A stretch of 64,000 nt of DNA, from the NCBI GenBank assembly GCA_965214915.1, contig CBDCCP010000002.1, positions 620,001 to 684,000 of the forward strand, read 5' to 3'. This document shows positions 1 through 10,226 of the stretch, piece after piece. The translations under genes and the position numbers were made by a program. Numbering within the stretch: position 1 is the first letter of the stretch; the number at the start of each line of letters is the position of its first letter. The notes under the pieces are model-generated. The model was not told where the DNA came from. It worked only from the letters and a program-made list of their open reading frames with translations, and ran no database searches. The DNA comes from CATQHP01 sp965214915 (GTDB lineage Bacteria; Acidobacteriota; Terriglobia; Bryobacterales; UBA6623).

Positions 1-197
1 GACGAGTTCGCTTTTACCGAATAGTGGATGTCGTGTTCCAGGACGGCGAGGGCCTTGTCGTAAGCGCGGTAATTCTCTCGAATCGCGTCTCCCGAGTAAA
101 CGTAGGAAGGCGTGCCCGCCTGCTGGGCAATCGTTTCCAACGGGACCGCATGACAACAGAGGCGGTCGTCGATGTAATGGAATCTTTGGGTCGGCAT
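1..197 (-). CDS. lysA: Diaminopimelate decarboxylase, N-terminal part (cut by window edge)
   Basis: Only the first 65 codons lie in the window. The enzyme decarboxylates meso-diaminopimelate to lysine, the last step of lysine synthesis, in the cytosol with PLP. The reading starts at the ATG at 197 and shows the family opening FHYIDDRLCC, then a VPLE..IAQ..GTPSYVYS stretch. Near residue 62 is HYSVKANS, the fold-III motif whose lysine forms the PLP Schiff base. It begins 9 bases after the stop of the upstream phosphatase gene, so the two are probably co-transcribed. The C-terminal domain is outside the window, so completeness cannot be judged. Confidence 0.85.
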   Translation of the reverse strand, partial: MPTQRFHYIDDRLCCHAVPLETIAQQAGTPSYVYSGDAIRENYRAYDKALAVLEHDIHYSVKANS

Positions 198-206
198 CTT
201 GCGCCG

Positions 207-1952
207 TCAGGCGGTGATTCGCAACACGACCGCCGTGCGGTCGTCGGCTTGGGGCCGGCCGCTGCTGAAATTGCGGACGTCGTCGAACATCAGATCGAGC
301 AGTTCCGAGGCGGAAGCCTCGCGGCAGCGCTTGACAAGCTCGAGCAGACGGCCGTCTCCGTATTCCGAACCGTCGGGGCTCGAACTCTCATGGAAGCCGT
401 CGGAGACGGTGACCACGGTGTCCCCAGGCTTCAAATCGAGCGTTATCTCATCGTAAACTACGCCGGGGAAGAGTCCCAGCGGGATTCCCTCGACAGGCAG
501 GGTCTCGATGTTTCCGTCGCTGGCGACGATCGGGCGCGGCTGCCCGGCGCCCGCTATCGTGAGCTGCATTTTGTCCGGTCTCCAAAGGCAGTAAACGGCG
601 GCCAGGAATCTCGCTTCGACTTTTCGTGACAGCAGCGCCGTGTTTACGCTGCCCAAGACATCGGCGGGCCTGCGTTGCGGGGCCGCCGTGTTGCGCATCA
701 GGCCGCTCGCCAACGCTGCATAGAGCGCGGCGGCCACGCCTTTGCCGCTGACGTCGCCGTTGAAAACTCCGCATGCGCGTTCCGAGGCGTAAAAGTCGTA
801 GAAATCTCCCGAAACTTCGGAGGCGGGATCGTTGCGCGCCGCGATCTCCATTCCCGGATAGCGCCGCTTGCCGCGGGGCAACAGATGCCGCTGCAAGACG
901 CGCGCCGCCGCGAGGTCCCGCTCCATGCGTTCTTCGTTGCGCGCCTTTTCTTCATACAGCCGCGCATTTTCGATCGCCGCCGCGATTTGCGGAGCGAGCA
1001 GGTTGAGCGTATGCACATGGGTGCGGCTGAAGTTGTCGAGCGCGCCGCTCTCCAGATCGAGCACGCCGAGCACTTCGTTTTTCAGGATCAGCGGGATGGC
1101 CACTTCCGATCGAATGCCCGGCGTCGATGCGATGTAGCGTGGCTCCTTGGATATATCGCCTACCAACACGGGCCGCCGGAGCTTGGCGGCGCTGCCGACC
1201 AACCCCTTGCCCATTTCGACATCGCTCCAGCGGACCCGCTCGTAGAAGCACATGCCGAAATAGTGCTTTAACATGTTGCTGCCGGGCTCGCGCAGGTAGA
1301 TCGCGAGAACGTCGTAGCGGATCAATGTCCGCAGCAGCGATGAAATTTTGCCCAGCAATCTTTCCAGATGGAGAATCTGAGAAAACTCCTGGGCGATTTG
1401 CGTCAGTGTTTGCAGCGTGGAGTTTTGGCGCGACTGGGCGCGGTAAAGCCGCGCGGCGTCGATCGCCAGGGAGAACCGCGACGCGATCAGCTCGAGAAGC
1501 GATTGTTCGCGCTCCCCGAACGCATCGCGCTCGGCCGATTGCAGATCGAGCAGCGCAACGAGCCTTCCGCGCGCCGTAAGCGGCACTGCAATTTCAGATT
1601 GCACGGCGCTGACCGCCTGCAGATAGTCCGGGTTGTCGGTGACATTGCCGTCGAAGATCGTTTTCTTTCGAGCGGCGGCCTGACCGGTAATGCCTGTTCC
1701 GATGGGAACTCTGAGGTTTCTGACCAATTCCTCGCTGTAGCCGATGGCGTGTCGGATGCGCAGGTCGCCGTGGTCGGTAGGCAGCATGACGGCGCATAAC
1801 TCATAATCCACGACCTTGCGCACCAAAGCCGCAAGGCCGCGCAGCAATGTGTCGAGATCCAAGGTATTGTCGGCGGCGAGCTCCGATGCCTCGAGCAGGA
1901 TGGCGATCGCGGCATCTTTGCCGGCGGGCGCGATTTTGTTGGTCGTCGCCAT
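207..1952 (-). CDS. GAF-GAF-PP2C (RsbU/SpoIIE-type) serine phosphatase
   Basis: A 581-residue cytosolic signalling protein. Two GAF domains (about residues 30-165 and 190-335) are followed by a short helical linker and a PP2C-like phosphatase domain (about 370-580). Acidic metal-ligand motifs of SpoIIE/RsbU phosphatases are visible: GDFYDFY, GDVSGKG, SDGFHE and DDRTAVV. Family members dephosphorylate anti-anti-sigma factors in partner-switching stress pathways, with GAF domains sensing a ligand or redox state. No anti-sigma or STAS partner is encoded nearby, so the target is unknown. The start MATTNKIAP gives a full GAF1. It sits directly upstream of lysA. Confidence 0.85.
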   Translation of the reverse strand: MATTNKIAPAGKDAAIAILLEASELAADNTLDLDTLLRGLAALVRKVVDYELCAVMLPTDHGDLRIRHAIGYSEELVRNLRVPIGTGITGQAAARKKTIFDGNVTDNPDYLQAVSAVQSEIAVPLTARGRLVALLDLQSAERDAFGEREQSLLELIASRFSLAIDAARLYRAQSRQNSTLQTLTQIAQEFSQILHLERLLGKISSLLRTLIRYDVLAIYLREPGSNMLKHYFGMCFYERVRWSDVEMGKGLVGSAAKLRRPVLVGDISKEPRYIASTPGIRSEVAIPLILKNEVLGVLDLESGALDNFSRTHVHTLNLLAPQIAAAIENARLYEEKARNEERMERDLAAARVLQRHLLPRGKRRYPGMEIAARNDPASEVSGDFYDFYASERACGVFNGDVSGKGVAAALYAALASGLMRNTAAPQRRPADVLGSVNTALLSRKVEARFLAAVYCLWRPDKMQLTIAGAGQPRPIVASDGNIETLPVEGIPLGLFPGVVYDEITLDLKPGDTVVTVSDGFHESSSPDGSEYGDGRLLELVKRCREASASELLDLMFDDVRNFSSGRPQADDRTAVVLRITA

Positions 1953-2003
1953 GATTCTTCAATAACGGCTGTACGGATTGAGCTCGCCGGCCACGAACGC
2001 AGC

Positions 2004-2789
2004 TCAGGCGGCTGCGGATTCCGCCAGGATTTCAAGCCCCCTGTCTGTGCCGACGCGCGTGGCGCCTGCGCGCAGCATGTCTTGGAGTTGCGCGTAGGTA
2101 CGGATTCCGCCCGCGGCCTTCACGCCCAGGACGCCCCCGACAACCCGATGCATCGTTTCGACATCCCGCGCGTCGGCGGCGGAGCCTTCCAAACCTGTCG
2201 CAGTTGTCACAAAGTCGGCGCCGGCCAGCTTGCAAACGACGCACGCCTGGATTTTACGCCGCCGGTCGAGACGGGGCATTTCGAGAATGACCTTCAACGC
2301 CGCGCCGTACCGCGCCGTCACGGCCGCGACCGCCTGGATATCGACGAACGCTGCATCCAGATTGTCGGACATGACGGCCCCGATGTTCGCCGTCATATCG
2401 ATTTCCGTTGCGCCCAGCCGGATGGCGGTTTCCGCCTCCAGGCATTTGACCGGCGTCAAGGTCGCGCCGTGAGGAAAACCGACCATCGAAGCGACCCGCG
2501 TGGATGTGCCGCGGAGTTCCCGCACCGCCGGCGGAACCCAACTCGGCTGTACGCAAACTGCGCGGAATCCGGCCGGGCGGGCAGCCGCTAACAAACGCCG
2601 CATTTCGGCCTCGGAAGCGTCGGGGCGCAGCAGCGTCTGATCGATTGCCGCGGCAAGCTCGGCGCGGCGTTCGGGCGGCGCCGCGCCGGTGGAATGCGCA
2701 CACCCGCACGCCGGGTCGAGCGCGCCGGCGCCCGCATCGCACGCAGCGGCAATCTCGCGCGCCAGAGCGGCTATTTCCCGAGGAGTCAT
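2004..2789 (-). CDS. deoC: Deoxyribose-phosphate aldolase-like protein (DeoC family)
   Basis: A 261-residue TIM-barrel protein of the DeoC family, which splits 2-deoxyribose-5-phosphate into glyceraldehyde-3-phosphate and acetaldehyde in nucleoside salvage. I start it at the ATG at 2789 (MTPREIAAL) because upstream in-frame sequence has no family likeness. Family landmarks: SMVGFPHGATL, EIDMTANIG (catalytic Asp), LKVILEM, and VKAAGGIRT with its conserved lysine. Odd: the strand that normally carries the Schiff-base lysine (DFVKTSTG in typical members) reads DFVTTATG here, so the key lysine is threonine. The fold is secure; the aldolase activity is doubtful. It follows the small CPCC protein by 20 bases. 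Confidence 0.8.
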   Translation of the reverse strand: MTPREIAALAREIAAACDAGAGALDPACGCAHSTGAAPPERRAELAAAIDQTLLRPDASEAEMRRLLAAARPAGFRAVCVQPSWVPPAVRELRGTSTRVASMVGFPHGATLTPVKCLEAETAIRLGATEIDMTANIGAVMSDNLDAAFVDIQAVAAVTARYGAALKVILEMPRLDRRRKIQACVVCKLAGADFVTTATGLEGSAADARDVETMHRVVGGVLGVKAAGGIRTYAQLQDMLRAGATRVGTDRGLEILAESAAA

Positions 2790-2809
2790 GCGGACAATCG
2801 AAGCGGGGC

Positions 2810-3106
2810 CTAATCCAAATCGATATCCCGCAAGCCCGGGCGGACGGGGCCCGACTTCTTGGCCTGCTTCAACAGGCCCTCGAAGCGGTTCTCCATGGCG
2901 GCCTCCTGGCGCCGCTGCGCATCGAGTTGTTTGGCGAACCGAGCGTCCCGCGAGCGCTCCGACTCCTTGATCCGCTCTACTTCCGCGAATAGATCGGTAG
3001 GCTTGGTTTCGGGTTCCGCCGGTTCGTGCGAAAGGATGGTCCTGCTTTCGGGATCGACCAATAAGCTCGCCCGGCAGCACGGGCATTCGACTTCGAACAC
3101 TGCCAT
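2810..3106 (-). CDS. Small hypothetical protein with CPCC motif
   Basis: A 98-residue protein with the start chosen at MAVFEVECPCC, since the upstream extension is arginine-rich and unconvincing. The N-terminus carries Cys-Pro-Cys-Cys at about residues 8-11, like half a zinc ribbon. The rest is charged and helical (about 40-85, rich in Glu, Arg, Lys), a likely coiled coil. No second CxxC knuckle is seen, so zinc binding would need dimerisation. It lies 20 bases upstream of the DeoC-like gene on the same strand and probably shares its transcript. Function unknown. Confidence 0.6.
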   Translation of the reverse strand: MAVFEVECPCCRASLLVDPESRTILSHEPAEPETKPTDLFAEVERIKESERSRDARFAKQLDAQRRQEAAMENRFEGLLKQAKKSGPVRPGLRDIDLD

Positions 3107-3201
3107 GCCTTTATCGTATGCCTTTCGCCGTGAAGCGCGGCGGGCGGAACGCGATTCATGACGCACAAGCCGTTCGAACGATCTGCCGGCGTGATCGAAC
3201 G

Positions 3202-6200
3202 CTACAGGACGACCAGCAAATCCTTGGCTTCGACTTGCATTCCGGGTTCGACGAGCACTTCCGTCACCTTGCCCTCTCGCGGCGCATAAATGGTGCTCTG
3301 CATCTTCATCGCTTCCAGAGAGAGCAGCTTGTCATGACGCTTGACTTCATCGCCGGCCGCGACGAACAGGCCCGTGATGAGGCCCGGCGTAGGCGCTCCG
3401 ACGTGGCTCTCGTTGCCGCTGTCGGCCTTGCGCGCGGCGGCCTCTTCCGCCTTCAGCGAGTTGTCGCGGATGCGCACCTGCCTTGCCTGGCCGTTCAACT
3501 CGAAAAAGACCGTGCGCGTGCCGTCCGCATGAGGCTCGCCGAAGGTGAGGAACTTCACGATCAAAGTCTTGCCCGGCTCGATGTCGAAGGAGCATTCTTC
3601 GCCCTGCTTTAAACCGTAGAAAAAAAACCGGTGTCGGCAAGACTCCGACGTCGGCGTATTTGCGGCGCGTGTCGGCGAACTTCTTGAAGACCTCCGGGTA
3701 GAGCAAATAGCTCAAAACCTCGTCGCGGCCGACTTGACGGCCTAGTTTCTTTTCGATCTCCGCTGCGGCGGCATTGAAATCGACGGCGGGCAGTTTCTCC
3801 CCGGCGCGCCCCTGAATCGGCTTTTCCTTGCGCAGGAGAATTTTCTGAATCTCCGGGGGCCAGCCGCCGGGCGGCTGACCCAGAGAGCCTTTCATCATGT
3901 CCACGACGGAATTGGGGAAATCCACGGAATGCGCGGCGGGCAGCTTGCGGACCTCGTCGCAGGTCATGCCCTTGACCAACAGGTAAAGAGCCATGTCCCC
4001 GACCACTTTGCTGGACGGCGTGACCTTCACGATGTCGCCGAAAAGTCGATTCACGTCAGCGTACATCCGTTCGACCTCGCGCCAGCGGTGGGCCAAGCCC
4101 ATAGCCGCGGCCTGCTGCTGCAAGTTGGTGAACTGTCCTCCGGGTATCTCGTGTTTGTACAGCCGCGCGCTTCCCGAGCGGGGAGCATTATCGAACGGCA
4201 GGTAATAGGTCCGCACCGTTTCCCAATATAAAGAGCAATCGCCCAGCGCCGTTTCGTCGAGGCCGGTGTCGCGCGCGGTGTTTTTCAGGGAGCCGACAAT
4301 GGAATTGAGATTCGGTTGGCTGGTAGAGCCGGAGAGCGCCGCATTCGCCGCATCGACAATGTCCACCCCGGCATCGGAGGCTTTCAGCAGCGTCGAGGCG
4401 TTCAGCCCGCTCGAATCGTGGGTATGGAAGTGAACCGGCAGCCCGATTTCCTGTTTCAATACTTTGACAAGCTGCGTCGCGGCATACGGGCGGCACAAAC
4501 CGGCCATATCCTTGATGCCGAGAATATGGGCGCCCGCCGTTTTGAGTTTCCACGCAAGATCGACGTAATAGTTCAGGTTGTATTTCGGTCGGGAGGGGTC
4601 GAGGATGTCGCCGGTATAGCAGATGGCCGGCTCGCAAACGGCCCCGGTTTCAAGCACGGCGTCGATGGCGACCTGCATGTTGCCGACATCGTTCAGGGAA
4701 TCGAATATGCGGAAGATGTCGATGCCTTGGCGCGCCGCTTCGAGCGTGAACTCGCGCACCACGTTGTCGGGGTAACTCGTGTAGCCGACGGCGTTCGAGG
4801 CCCGCAGCAGCATTTGAAAGCAAATGTTGGGGATGGCCGCGCGTAAGAGGCGCAGGCGCTCCCACGGGTCTTCGTAGAGGAAGCGCAAGCACGAGTCGAA
4901 CGTGGCGCCGCCCCACATCTCCAGACTGAAAAGATTGGGCAGCCGGCGGGACACCGCCTCGGCCGTTCCCAACAAGTCGTGCGTCCGCACCCGCGTGGCC
5001 AGCAGCGATTGATGCGCGTCACGAAAAGTCGTATCCGTAACGAGCAGCGGTTTTTGTTCCCGAACCCAGTCGGCGAATTTATTCGGACCCAGTTCCTGCA
5101 GGCGCTGCCGCGTGCCGGGCGCCGGTTCGACTCCGCGTTCGAACAGAACCGGCGGGGGAGGATCGAACTTTGCCGGGACGGGCTTGCCCTTGACCGTGGG
5201 GTTGCCGTTCACGATAACATCGCCGATGTACGACAAAAGGCGGTTGGCGCGGTCCCGACGCTGCGTATAGCGGAACAATGCGGGGGTGTTGTCCAAGAAG
5301 CGGGTCGTGACCTTACCGGCTTGAAAATCCTTATGGTTGACGACGTTTTCCAGGAATTGGATATTCGTTTTCACCCCGCGAATACGAAATTCCCGGAGCG
5401 CGCGGTCGGCGCGCCGGCAGGCGCCGGCGAGCGTCGTGTTCCAGGCGGTGAGCTTGACGAGCAGGGAATCGTAAGAGGGGCTCAGCACGGCGCCGGCGTA
5501 GGCGCTTGCTCCGTCCAGGCGGATGCCGAGGCCGGCCGGCGAGCGGTAGGTTTGAATGCGGCCGTAGTCCGGAGAAAAGTTGTCTTCGGGGTCTTCGGTA
5601 GTAATGCGGCACTGGATGGCGAAACCCCGTGTCTCGATCTCGTTCTGAACCGGGAAATCGATCGGTTCTTCATGCAGCTTGCAGCCCTGCGCAACAAGGA
5701 TTTGCGCGCGAACGAGGTCGACGCCCGTGACCATTTCGGTCACGGTGTGCTCGACCTGGATGCGCGGGTTGACCTCGATGAAAAACCATTCCTCCGTCTC
5801 GGCGTCCACTAAAAACTCCACCGTCCCGGCATTGACGTAGCCAACGGATTTGGCGATGGAAACCGCTGCCTCGCAGAGCTCGCTGCGCAGTTTCCGCGAG
5901 AGATTCGCCGCAGGCGCCATCTCGACGACTTTCTGGTGACGGCGCTGCACCGAGCAGTCGCGCTCCCACAAATGGACGATCGAGCCGTGGCTGTCGCCAA
6001 GGATTTGCACCTCGATGTGCCGCGCTTTCACGACGAAGCGCTCCATGAAAACGGCGCCGTTGCCGAACGCCAGGTGCGCTTCTTTTTGCGCTTCTTCGAA
6101 TTTTTCTTTCAACTCCTCCGCGGAGCGGACAACTCTCATGCCGCGTCCGCCGCCGCCGAAAGCGGCCTTGATCATGAGCGGGAAACCGACAGCTTCCGCC

Positions 6201-6640
6201 GCCCCGAGGGCTTCGGTGGAGTTGTCGACCGCCGTCTCGACTCCCGGTACGATCGGTACGCCCGCATCCTGCGCCAAACGCTTGGCGGCGGTCTTGTCGC
6301 CGAGCTTGTCAAGCAGCTCCGCCGTAGGTCCTACGAACGTAATGTTGGCCGCGGCGCACGCCCGCGCAAACGCGCTGTTTTCGGACAAGAATCCGTACCC
6401 GGGGTGGATAGCCTCGACATCGCGCTCCTTGGCCAGCGCAACGATGCCTTCGATATCGAGGTATGCCGCTACGGGACCTTTGCCGCCGCCGATCTCATAC
6501 GCCTCGTCGGCTTTGAAGCGGTGCAGGCTCAGCCGATCCTCATGCGAATAGATCGTGGCTGTGCGCAGCCCAAGCTCCGTTGCGGCGCGCATGATGCGAA
6601 TCGCGATTTCGCCGCGGTTGGCGGCCAGCAGCTTTTTCAT
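3202..6640 (-). CDS. pyc: Pyruvate carboxylase (single frameshift in a T8 run)
   Basis: Biotin enzyme that carboxylates pyruvate to oxaloacetate. Start at 6640 (MKKLLAANRGEIAIR), with GGAGAG upstream. Domains: biotin carboxylase (ATP-grasp; GGGGRGM loop, EVNPRIQVEHTVTE) to about residue 460, carboxyltransferase (DTTFRDAHQSLLATR) about 545-830, and a C-terminal biotinyl domain with EAMKM. The frame breaks at the run of eight A on the + strand at 3620-3627 (eight T in the gene), where the sequence changes from PTPVFF to nonsense. Dropping one base gives PVFFYGLKQGEECSFDIEPG, the family sequence, and continues to the stop at 3202 as 1145 residues. This is more likely a consensus error than a real lesion. 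It is divergent from the DUF1592 gene. Confidence 0.9.
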
Positions 6641-6692
6641 AACGACTCTCCAGAGTAACAATAGGCCGGACTGCTCGAAAAATCCCCGAACT

Positions 6693-6698
6693 TATAAT
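6693..6698 (+). promoter_or_regulatory. Perfect -10 box TATAAT upstream of the DUF1592 gene
   Basis: TATAAT sits 8 bases before the GTG start at 6707. No convincing -35 box is visible about 17 bases upstream. If this is the -10 element, transcription would begin at or just before the start codon, which would make the mRNA leaderless. There is no Shine-Dalgarno sequence before that GTG, which agrees with this reading. The site falls in the short divergent gap with pyc. Confidence 0.35.
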
Positions 6699-6706
6699 GA
6701 GAAGCG

Positions 6707-9044
6707 GTGCGGCTCGTTTTTTTTATTGTTGCGGCCGGAGCGCAACTCGCCGCTGCCGACTTTGCCGCGGATGTGCGACCCTTCCTGGCCGAGCATTGCG
6801 CGGCCTGCCACGGCTCAGAAGTCCAAATGGCTAAGCTGCGGCTGGACGGGTTCGAAAACGAGCGGCAAGCGCTGGCCGATCCGAACGTCTGGGAAGACGT
6901 GCTGCGCATGATCGCGGAGCGCAAGATGCCCCCGCCCGGCAGCGCGCGGCCTTCGCCGGAGTCATACGCGCGGGTGAGCGCATGGATCGAGTCGCGTCTC
7001 GACCGGATCGTTGCCGCCCGCAAGCTCGACCCCGGCCGGGTTACCGCCCGGCGTCTGAACCGCGCCGAGTACAACCATACGGTCCGCGATCTGCTACACG
7101 TCGATTTGCGGCCCGCCGACGATTTCCCGGTGGACGATTCCGGGTACGGTTTCGACAACAATGGCGATGTGCTCTCGACATCGCCCGTGTTGATGGAAAA
7201 ATACGTGCGGGCGGCCGGAAAACTCGCGCGCGCGGCAATCTGGGACAGGCCCCGGCAGGCGCCGCCGACGCGCTTTCGGCTTCAGGCCGACCGGCGGCAG
7301 GCGGGCGAGCCGGCGACGGCGGCGATCGGCGAGGTGGCGCCCTTCACGCCGGACGGCTCCATGAGCCTCGGTTACGCATTCCCGGCGACCGGCGCCTACC
7401 GCATTTCCTTCGGCGCAGTGGACCGGCGGTTGCGCTCGCCGGAAAACGGCCGGTATCTCAACGATGTCCCCGCGCCTCCGCCGAGAATCATGACGATGAC
7501 GCTCGACGGAGAGCGGATTGCGACCAAGGCGGTCGAGGCCGCCAACGGCTTCGACCGGAGCGAACAGGTTGCGCGGCGCATCGCAGCCGGAACGCACAGC
7601 ATTTGGTTGGGGTTTGTCGATTCGAATGCCGAGCCAATGAATCCCAATCTCGAGTACGCGCAGCGGCGGCTTTGGGTGGATTTTCTCGAAATCAACGGGC
7701 CTTTCGATGCCGATGCGCGCCCGCTGCCGGAAAGCCATCGCCGGATCGTAATCTGTACGCCCGATGCGGAGGAGCCCTGGCGGCCTTGCATGCGGCGGCT
7801 GCTCGCGCAATTGCTCCGGAGGGCGTTTCGGCGGCCCGCGACTGCCCGCCAAATCGACCGCTTCATGCAACTGGCGGAGCGCGCGATGAAAAACGGCGCC
7901 GGATTCGAAAGCGCCGTTCAATTGGCGCTCCAGGCGGTACTGGTTTCGCCGGAATTCCTGTTTCGGATCGAGCGCGATCCGCATTCCGAAGACGAGGACG
8001 GGGTAGAGCAAATCGATGCCTTCGAGCTTGCCTCGCGCTTGTCGTACTTCCTCTGGAGCAGCATGCCGGACGATGAATTGCTCGATGCGGCGGAGCAAGG
8101 CGGCCTGAACGATTCCGATGAGTTGCAACGTCAAGTCAGACGGATGCTCGACAGTCCGAAATCGACCGCTTTCGTCGAAAATTTCGCCGGTCAGTGGCTG
8201 CAATTGCGCAACCTTGCGCAGGCGAGTCCCGACGCCGCATTGTTTCCGGAATTCGACGGCGAGTTGCGCGCCGCGATGAAACGGGAGACGGAACTCTTTT
8301 TCGCCGCGGTCGTACGCGAAGATCGCAGTCTCCTGGAATTCCTCGACAGCGACTTCACTTTTTTGAACGAGCGCTTGGCTCGGCACTACGGCATCGATGG
8401 GGTCGAGGGCGATGAATTCCGCAAGGTGGCCCTTACGGATTCGCGCCGCGGCGGTTTGCTGAGCCACGCCGGCATATTGACCGTTTCCTCGTACCCGACG
8501 CGCACGTCGCCTGTCTTGCGCGGGCTGTGGGTGATGGAGAATCTTCTGGGCCAAGCGCCGCCGCCTCCTCCTCCCGACGTTCCCGAGCTCGAAGAATCGG
8601 AGCTGGGCATCGGCGGAACCCTGAGGGAGCAGCTTGAAAAGCACCGGGCGGATGAGAACTGCGCGTCGTGCCACCGCGTGATGGACGCCATTGGCTTCGG
8701 CCTGGAAAACTACGATCCGATCGGCAGATGGCGCACCCACGAGGGTAAGTTGCCGCTCGATGTTTCCGGGGAAGTTGCCGGGCGGCAAACGCTTCGAGTC
8801 GCCGGCCGAGTTGAAGAGCATCTTGCGCGACAGCGAAGCGAATGCGGCGGCCAGAGCGCTCACAAAGAAATTGATGGCCTATGCCTTGGGACGCGGCGTC
8901 GAACGCAGCGACAATCCGGCCGTGGACGCGATCCAGACCGAGCTGGCTGCCGGCGGATACCGCTTTTCCGTATTGATCGACGGCATCGTATCGAGCATGC
9001 CTTTTCGGATGCGCCGCCGCGCGCCGGCAGGGAGCGAAAAGTAA
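6707..9044 (+). CDS. Secreted cytochrome c-type protein, DUF1587/1595/1592/1588/1585 (single frameshift)
   Basis: A large exported protein of a family expanded in Planctomycetes and Acidobacteria, with heme motifs but no settled function. GTG start, signal peptide (RLVFFIVAAGAQLAAA), then a cytochrome-like module with HCAACHG (CxxCH) near residue 31. DUF1587 (RLNRAEYNHTVRDLL), DUF1595 and DUF1592 (FELASRLSYFLWSSMPDDEL) follow. DUF1588 carries a second CxxCH (NCASCHRVMD), and DUF1585 is C-terminal. The frame breaks at GGGG 8768-8771. With three G the sequence reads LDVSGKLPGGKRFESPAELK and runs to the stop at 9044 (778 residues). The DUF1552 partner often found beside these proteins is not adjacent. 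Confidence 0.85.
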
Positions 9045-9050
9045 CCGGTC

Positions 9051-10193
9051 TTAAACGCGCGCGAGCTTGCCCAAAACAACCGGCCGCGACGCTCCCGTGG
9101 CCGACGGCAGGTTGGCCGGCCGGTTGTGGAACGACTCGTAGGCCAGCACCGCGAAGGCGATCGCTTCCTTGGCGTCGCTGTCGATGCCGAACGCATTGGA
9201 AGGAAGAATTTCGGTATGCGGCAAGCCTTCTTGTATCTGCCGCATGATTTCGGGGTTATGCCAACCGCCGCCGGATACGATCAACTGCTCGAGCGGCATG
9301 TTCGGCTGCACGAACCGCTCGATGCCTAACAGAATCGCGCGCGCCGTGAGCGCCGTAGCAGTGGCCGTCAGGGAGTCGGGAGCGATCCCGCGGCGCAGAA
9401 GATCCGCCGCGAAGCCCGCGCCGTACTGCTCTCTGCCCGCGCTCTTCGGTGGCGGCTTGCGGTAATACGGCGCGTCGAGCAATTCGGCCAGCAAGTCCTC
9501 GTCGACGCGCCCGCGCCGGGCCATTTCTCCGTCCCGGTCGAAGCGCATGCGCCCCCCTGAGAACTGTGTCGCGAGCGCATCGATGACCATGTTGCCGGGG
9601 CCGGTGTCGAAGGCCGTAACCGCCCGGCTGCCGGCGCCCGCCGGAATGGCGGTAATGTTCGCGATGCCGCCGATGTTCAGCGCCGCCCGATTGATGTGCG
9701 CGTCGCGGTAAAGCAAATAGTCCACGTAGGGCACAAGCGGCGCGCCCTGTCCTCCGGCGGCCATGTCCGCCGGCCGAAAGTCCGCGACTACGGGAGTCCT
9801 TGTCTTTTCCGCGATCAGCGCCGGCTCGCCGATCTGGAGCGTACAGGCAATCCGCCTCCCGCAAACTTCGGCAGGCGCGGCCTGGTGGTAGATGGTCTGC
9901 CCGTGCGAGCCGACCAGCTCGAGCCGTTCCAAGGGGATGCCTTCGCGCTTGCAGGCATCGACGACCGCCTCGCCGTAAAGCTCGCCCAAAAGAAAGTTGA
10001 GTTGGCCGATGCGTCCGGTATGGGTGTCGGCGTTGGAGATGGCGAGCAGCGCCTGCGCGACATCACCGGGGTAGGGCGATTGCCGGAAGGCGATCGGGCG
10101 GACTTTCTGAGAGAAACCTTCCCCGACGATTTCCACCAGAGCGACATCGATCCCGTCGAGCGACGTGCCGCTCATGATCCCCGCTACCAGCAC
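9051..10193 (-). CDS. anmK: Anhydro-N-acetylmuramic acid kinase
   Basis: A 380-residue cytosolic sugar kinase of the ASKHA fold. It opens and phosphorylates 1,6-anhydro-MurNAc to MurNAc-6-phosphate in cell-wall recycling. The N-terminal phosphate loop GIMSGTSLDGIDVALVE, the central TAFDTGPGNMVIDAL and the late VSGGGWHNPEI are family hallmarks, and the length is typical. The start is a GTG at 10193. It is convergent with the DUF1592 gene (6-base gap) and lies downstream of the aldo/keto reductase. No murQ (the usual next step) is in the window. Confidence 0.92.
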   Translation of the reverse strand: MLVAGIMSGTSLDGIDVALVEIVGEGFSQKVRPIAFRQSPYPGDVAQALLAISNADTHTGRIGQLNFLLGELYGEAVVDACKREGIPLERLELVGSHGQTIYHQAAPAEVCGRRIACTLQIGEPALIAEKTRTPVVADFRPADMAAGGQGAPLVPYVDYLLYRDAHINRAALNIGGIANITAIPAGAGSRAVTAFDTGPGNMVIDALATQFSGGRMRFDRDGEMARRGRVDEDLLAELLDAPYYRKPPPKSAGREQYGAGFAADLLRRGIAPDSLTATATALTARAILLGIERFVQPNMPLEQLIVSGGGWHNPEIMRQIQEGLPHTEILPSNAFGIDSDAKEAIAFAVLAYESFHNRPANLPSATGASRPVVLGKLARV

Positions 10194-10226
10194 GTCTTTT
10201 CGGATGAACGCGCCGGGAGGGGACGG

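Noticed and set aside
3600..3640. Programmed ribosomal frameshifting in pyc at the T8 run
   Set aside because: The same one-base excess occurs in four other unrelated genes, and pyruvate carboxylases are not known to use recoding; a consensus error explains all five.
7094..8863. 589-residue antisense frame in the DUF1592 gene
   Set aside because: No motifs; the sense strand has conserved domains and two heme sites.
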